Below are positions 5,308 through 7,260 of a stretch of 7,260 nt of DNA, piece by piece (the first letter of the stretch is position 1; each line of letters starts with the position of its first letter). This stretch comes from Akkermansiaceae bacterium (GTDB lineage: Bacteria > Verrucomicrobiota > Verrucomicrobiia > Verrucomicrobiales > Akkermansiaceae), in NCBI GenBank assembly GCA_028293225.1, contig JAQGPE010000419.1:1-7260 (forward strand), read 5' to 3'. Under the pieces are notes generated by a model, which was not told where the DNA came from, did not search any database, and saw only the letters and a program-made list of their open reading frames with translations. The translations under genes and the position numbers were made by a program.

Positions 5308-5742
5308 ATGAACCTCACCCTCCGTCCGCCCCGCAGCCCCCGGCTGACCCTGGGCGGCTACGCGATCCTGCCACGCCTGCTCGACAAGGGCCGGGCGCTG
5401 CTTGCCGGAACGTGCGGCGAATACACCTACCATGGCCGCGGCACCAACCGGCACTTCTTTGGTTTCACCGGCATCGACCCGGACGAACTGAAGACGGAAC
5501 TGGCGGCCGGCAAGGGCGACGGTGAGATCCTGGAATGGGTGCGAACGAAGACCACCCGGCAGGAGTGGGAAATCGCGGCCTGGAGTCAATGGGTTACGGG
5601 CCGGACCCCGGACAGCGATGCGGAAACGCTGGGGGAATTTGCCGAGTCGGTGGGAAAATTCACCACGACCCGCGAGGACATCAAGACTTGGTTCGACCTG
5701 CTGGATCTCGATGATCATTGCAGCTTCGGCGGCAAGGCTTGA
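5308..5742 (+). CDS. DUF5069 domain-containing protein, 144 aa
   Basis: A small soluble protein with the DUF5069 signature 'RSPR..LGGYAILPRLLDKGRA' at residues 9-30 and 'LAAGKGDGEILEW' at 65-77, spanning the whole chain. No signal peptide, membrane segment or catalytic motif was seen, and the family's biochemical role is not known to me. The ATG at 5308 is preferred over an in-frame ATG at 5251, which would overlap the dehydrogenase gene and add 19 residues not typical of the family. It lies 37 bp downstream of the dehydrogenase stop with no terminator between and is followed by a strong terminator, so the two genes are probably co-transcribed. DUF5069 genes are frequent in Verrucomicrobiota and Planctomycetes, and pairing with an SDR here may be incidental. 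Confidence 0.85.
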   Translation: MNLTLRPPRSPRLTLGGYAILPRLLDKGRALLAGTCGEYTYHGRGTNRHFFGFTGIDPDELKTELAAGKGDGEILEWVRTKTTRQEWEIAAWSQWVTGRTPDSDAETLGEFAESVGKFTTTREDIKTWFDLLDLDDHCSFGGKA

Positions 5743-5751
5743 GGTGTTTTT

Positions 5752-5819
5752 GGCCCGGGATGGGGCGCTGGAGGACGGGAGTGGAGGCTCCCGCTCCGGC
5801 GTCCCCTTCCGGGCCTTTT
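5752..5819 (+). terminator. Long rho-independent terminator after the SDR-DUF5069 unit
   Basis: Ten bases after the DUF5069 stop a long near-perfect hairpin begins. GGCCCGG (5752-5758) pairs with CCGGGCC (5809-5815), GGGG (5762-5765) with CCCC (5803-5806), CGCTGGAG (5766-5773) with CTCCGGCG (5794-5801, one wobble), and CGGGAG (5776-5781) with CTCCCG (5788-5793), leaving a 6-nt loop. This gives about 25 pairs with small internal loops, followed by TTTT at 5816-5819. It is longer than a typical terminator, so the stem may also be a mobile palindromic repeat that has become a terminator. Confidence 0.75.
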
Positions 5820-6007
5820 CGCGGGCAAAATGCACCCGTGACTGTCCAGTTGCCCGGATTGAGGAAGTGGAAGTTAGAGACATTTGCACAAGTTATTCCC
5901 AATTTGCTCACGGGGGGATTTTCACGTAAATTACGCCCGAACGCGTAGGGGGGCAAAATCGGCGGATTATTTCTCAATTCATTGAAATTTATAGGATTGC
6001 ATCAAAT
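5820..6007. other. AT-richer non-coding stretch upstream of the dehydrogenase leader
   Basis: No gene is seen between the terminator and the structured leader, and short open frames here have no supporting features. One weak promoter candidate fits the plus strand: TTGCTC (5904-5909), a 17-bp spacer and TAAATT (5927-5932), matching the consensus at only 3 and 4 of 6 positions. The nonamer GGGCAAAAT occurs twice (5823 and 5951), probably by chance. Confidence 0.4.
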
Positions 6008-6126
6008 TCAGGCTTTCCTCTTCACCCGGCAAGCTTCCAGTTGCAGGCAGGAGGGCTGAAGACGGTGGGAGAGGTCGATTTGTTATTCATAGCGGTGGCG
6101 GGAAGATTCGCTGCTTGAAAGCCTGA
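6008..6126 (+). ncRNA. Possible structured 5' leader RNA (three-arm fold)
   Basis: A perfect 10-bp inverted repeat, TCAGGCTTTC (6008-6017) and GAAAGCCTGA (6117-6126), encloses 99 nt and ends 24 nt before the dehydrogenase start. Inside, CCTCTTCACC (6017-6026, sharing one base with the outer stem) pairs with GGTGGGAGAGG (6064-6074), with one wobble and one bulge. AGCG (6091-6094) can pair with CGCT (6109-6112). Together these give a closed multi-branch RNA in the position of a cis-regulatory leader. I do not recognise it as a known riboswitch class. Folding by eye cannot exclude chance, although the two long stems are unlikely in random sequence. Confidence 0.35.
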
Positions 6127-6150
6127 GTGTGGGAGCGGGGTAATGTCCGG

Positions 6151-7260
6151 ATGTTTGCGAAAACCCTCCTGACTCTTTCGCTGATCGTGCCGTTGGCCGC
6201 CGAGGTACCGGCGATCGCGACGGACGGCCTGTCGCCGCAAGACGCCCTGAAACACATGCAGGTGCCGGACGGCTTCGCGGTCGATCTGGTGGCGGGCGAG
6301 CCGGCGGTGGTGCAGCCGATCGCGATGTGTTTCGACGCGCGCGGGCGGCTGTGGGTGGCCGAAGGGCTGACCTACCCGAAACGGGCGCCGGAGGGTCAGG
6401 GCGAGGACAAGATCCTGATTTTCGAAGACACGGACGGCGATGGGACCTTCGATTCCCGGAAGGTTTTCGCCGAGCATCTGAACCTGGTCAGCGGGCTGGA
6501 GGTCGGCTTTGGCGGAGTCTTCGTCGGGGCGGCGCCCTATTTGCTGTTCATCCCGGACAAGGATGGCGACGACCAGCCGGACGGGGCGCCGCAGGTGCTG
6601 CTGGACGGCTTCGGCTACCAGGACACGCACGAGACGCTGAACTCCTTCATCTGGGGGCCGGACGGCTGCCTGTGGGGCTGTCATGGGATTTTCACCAACT
6701 CGCGGGTCGGCGCGCCGGGGACGCCGGACGGTCAGCGGGTGCCGCTGAATGCCGGGGTGTGGAAATTCGACCCGCGCACGAAGAAGTTCGAAGTGGTGGC
6801 GCACGGCACCTCGAATCCGTGGGGGCTGGATTTCAACGACTGGGGCGACGCCTTCGTCGAGGCCTGCGTGATCCCGCACCTGTGGCACATCATTCCCGGC
6901 GGCCACTACGAGCGGCAGGCGGGGTCGGACTTCAACCCGGCGATCTACGATCCGATCAAAACGATCGCCGACCACCTGCACTACACCGGCAACATCGCCG
7001 ATCACGCCCACTGGAACGGCCGCGAAGGCGGGGTCGAGCCGGCCTCGGTGTCGGAGGCGGGCGGCGGTCACGCGCACTCGGGATTCGCGATCTGTCTGAG
7101 CGATGCCTTTCCGAAGGAATTCCGCAATGACGCCTTCTTTTTCAACATCCACGGCCACCGCATGAACCACGACCTGCTGGTGCGCAACGGCTCCGGCTGG
7201 ACCGGCAAGCACGGCAAGGACCTGGTGATGAGCTACGACCAGTGGTTCCTGGGGGTCTCG
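6151..7260 (+). CDS. PVC-type membrane-bound dehydrogenase domain protein, 3' end missing
   Basis: An open frame of 370 codons runs from the ATG at 6151 off the right edge. Residues 1-23 are a signal peptide (Lys4, hydrophobic core 6-16, cleavage near AIA). Residues ~38-370 match the N-terminal beta-propeller found in Planctomycetes and Verrucomicrobia (TIGR02604 type): 'VPDGFAVDLVAGEP', 'ARGRLWVAEGLTYP', the Asp-rich loop EDTDGDG (92-98), 'APYLLF', 'DGFGYQDTHETLNSFIWGPDG', 'NPWGLDFNDWGD', and His-rich HAHSGFAI (307-314) and NIHGHRMNH (332-340). The fold resembles PQQ-dependent sugar dehydrogenases, and the protein should act outside the cytoplasm. Full-length members usually continue with HEAT-like repeats and a C-terminal CxxCH cytochrome c site, which cannot be seen here. 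The substrate is unknown; a role in polysaccharide or sugar use is often assumed. GGGAG (6131-6135) is rather far, 15 nt, from this ATG. Confidence 0.9.
   Translation, partial: MFAKTLLTLSLIVPLAAEVPAIATDGLSPQDALKHMQVPDGFAVDLVAGEPAVVQPIAMCFDARGRLWVAEGLTYPKRAPEGQGEDKILIFEDTDGDGTFDSRKVFAEHLNLVSGLEVGFGGVFVGAAPYLLFIPDKDGDDQPDGAPQVLLDGFGYQDTHETLNSFIWGPDGCLWGCHGIFTNSRVGAPGTPDGQRVPLNAGVWKFDPRTKKFEVVAHGTSNPWGLDFNDWGDAFVEACVIPHLWHIIPGGHYERQAGSDFNPAIYDPIKTIADHLHYTGNIADHAHWNGREGGVEPASVSEAGGGHAHSGFAICLSDAFPKEFRNDAFFFNIHGHRMNHDLLVRNGSGWTGKHGKDLVMSYDQWFLGVS

Noticed and set aside
5823..5959. Repeated nonamer GGGCAAAAT
   Set aside because: Two short copies 128 bp apart without further similarity are likely chance.
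6667..6684. C173-LWG-C177-H178 in the dehydrogenase as a heme c site
   Set aside because: The spacing is CxxxCH, not CxxCH, and it lies in a propeller strand that other family members also have ('WGPDG.L.G.HG'). The real heme site is expected at the unseen C-terminus.
6327..7130. 267-codon plus-strand open frame inside the dehydrogenase
   Set aside because: It is out of frame with the recognised propeller protein and has Arg/Gly-rich shadow composition.
6022..7212. 396-codon open frame on the minus strand opposite the dehydrogenase
   Set aside because: It is a shadow of the high-GC third-position pattern. The plus-strand frame has clear family motifs and a signal peptide, while the antisense product is Arg/Val/Pro-rich low-complexity sequence with no recognisable domain.
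1..7260. CRISPR array, tRNA/rRNA genes, transposase, phage or toxin-antitoxin genes
   Set aside because: Looked for on both strands; no regular repeat-spacer pattern, RNA gene hallmarks or matching protein motifs were seen.

Overview
The window looks like chromosomal DNA from a GC-rich member of the Verrucomicrobiota. Three observations point there. The gene running off the right edge encodes the N-terminal propeller of the 'PVC-type' membrane-bound dehydrogenase family, which is typical of Planctomycetes and Verrucomicrobia. The gene running off the left edge resembles the secreted, PEP-CTERM-like proteins abundant in Verrucomicrobiota. Two sites in the central promoter region match the LexA operator described for Verrucomicrobia (TGTTC-N4-GAACA). 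Few start codons have a well-placed Shine-Dalgarno sequence. No tRNA, rRNA, CRISPR array, IS element or phage gene was seen, and the assignment below phylum is a guess.

Layout. (1) 1-656, minus: a secreted Gly/Asn/Thr-rich surface-type protein, 3' end missing. (2) 657-1001: divergent non-coding gap with a palindrome-rich element that could be a dispersed repeat. (3) 1002-1637, plus: a 211-aa exported protein of unknown function. (4) 4331-1654, minus: a two-gene operon with an ATGA start/stop overlap. It encodes a DNA modification/repair radical SAM protein and a fusion of a DUF4130-type domain with a UdgX-type uracil-DNA glycosylase. (5) 4332-4505: a dense 174-bp divergent control region. It has two tandem LexA-like boxes facing the repair operon and two TTAC-N6-GTAA operators flanking a good -35/-10 pair for the dehydrogenase gene. 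(6) 4506-5742, plus: a short-chain dehydrogenase/reductase followed 37 bp later by a DUF5069 protein, closed by a long hairpin terminator at 5752-5819. (7) 5820-6150: non-coding DNA whose last part can fold into a three-arm RNA leader. (8) 6151-7260, plus: the PVC-type dehydrogenase, cut by the window end.

How the parts work together. The radical SAM/UdgX pair is a known but biochemically unsolved DNA-repair module. UdgX excises uracil and stays covalently attached to the abasic site through a loop histidine, which is present here, while the role of the radical SAM partner is unknown. The tandem LexA-like boxes directly abutting the first start codon suggest that the module is SOS-controlled here, and a QMELF pentapeptide at the C-terminus of the radical SAM protein suggests it docks on the replication sliding clamp. 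Together they suggest a damage-induced, clamp-tethered lesion-processing system, which is the most interesting content of the window. The dehydrogenase/DUF5069 unit appears to be separately controlled by an unseen repressor that binds TTAC-N6-GTAA.
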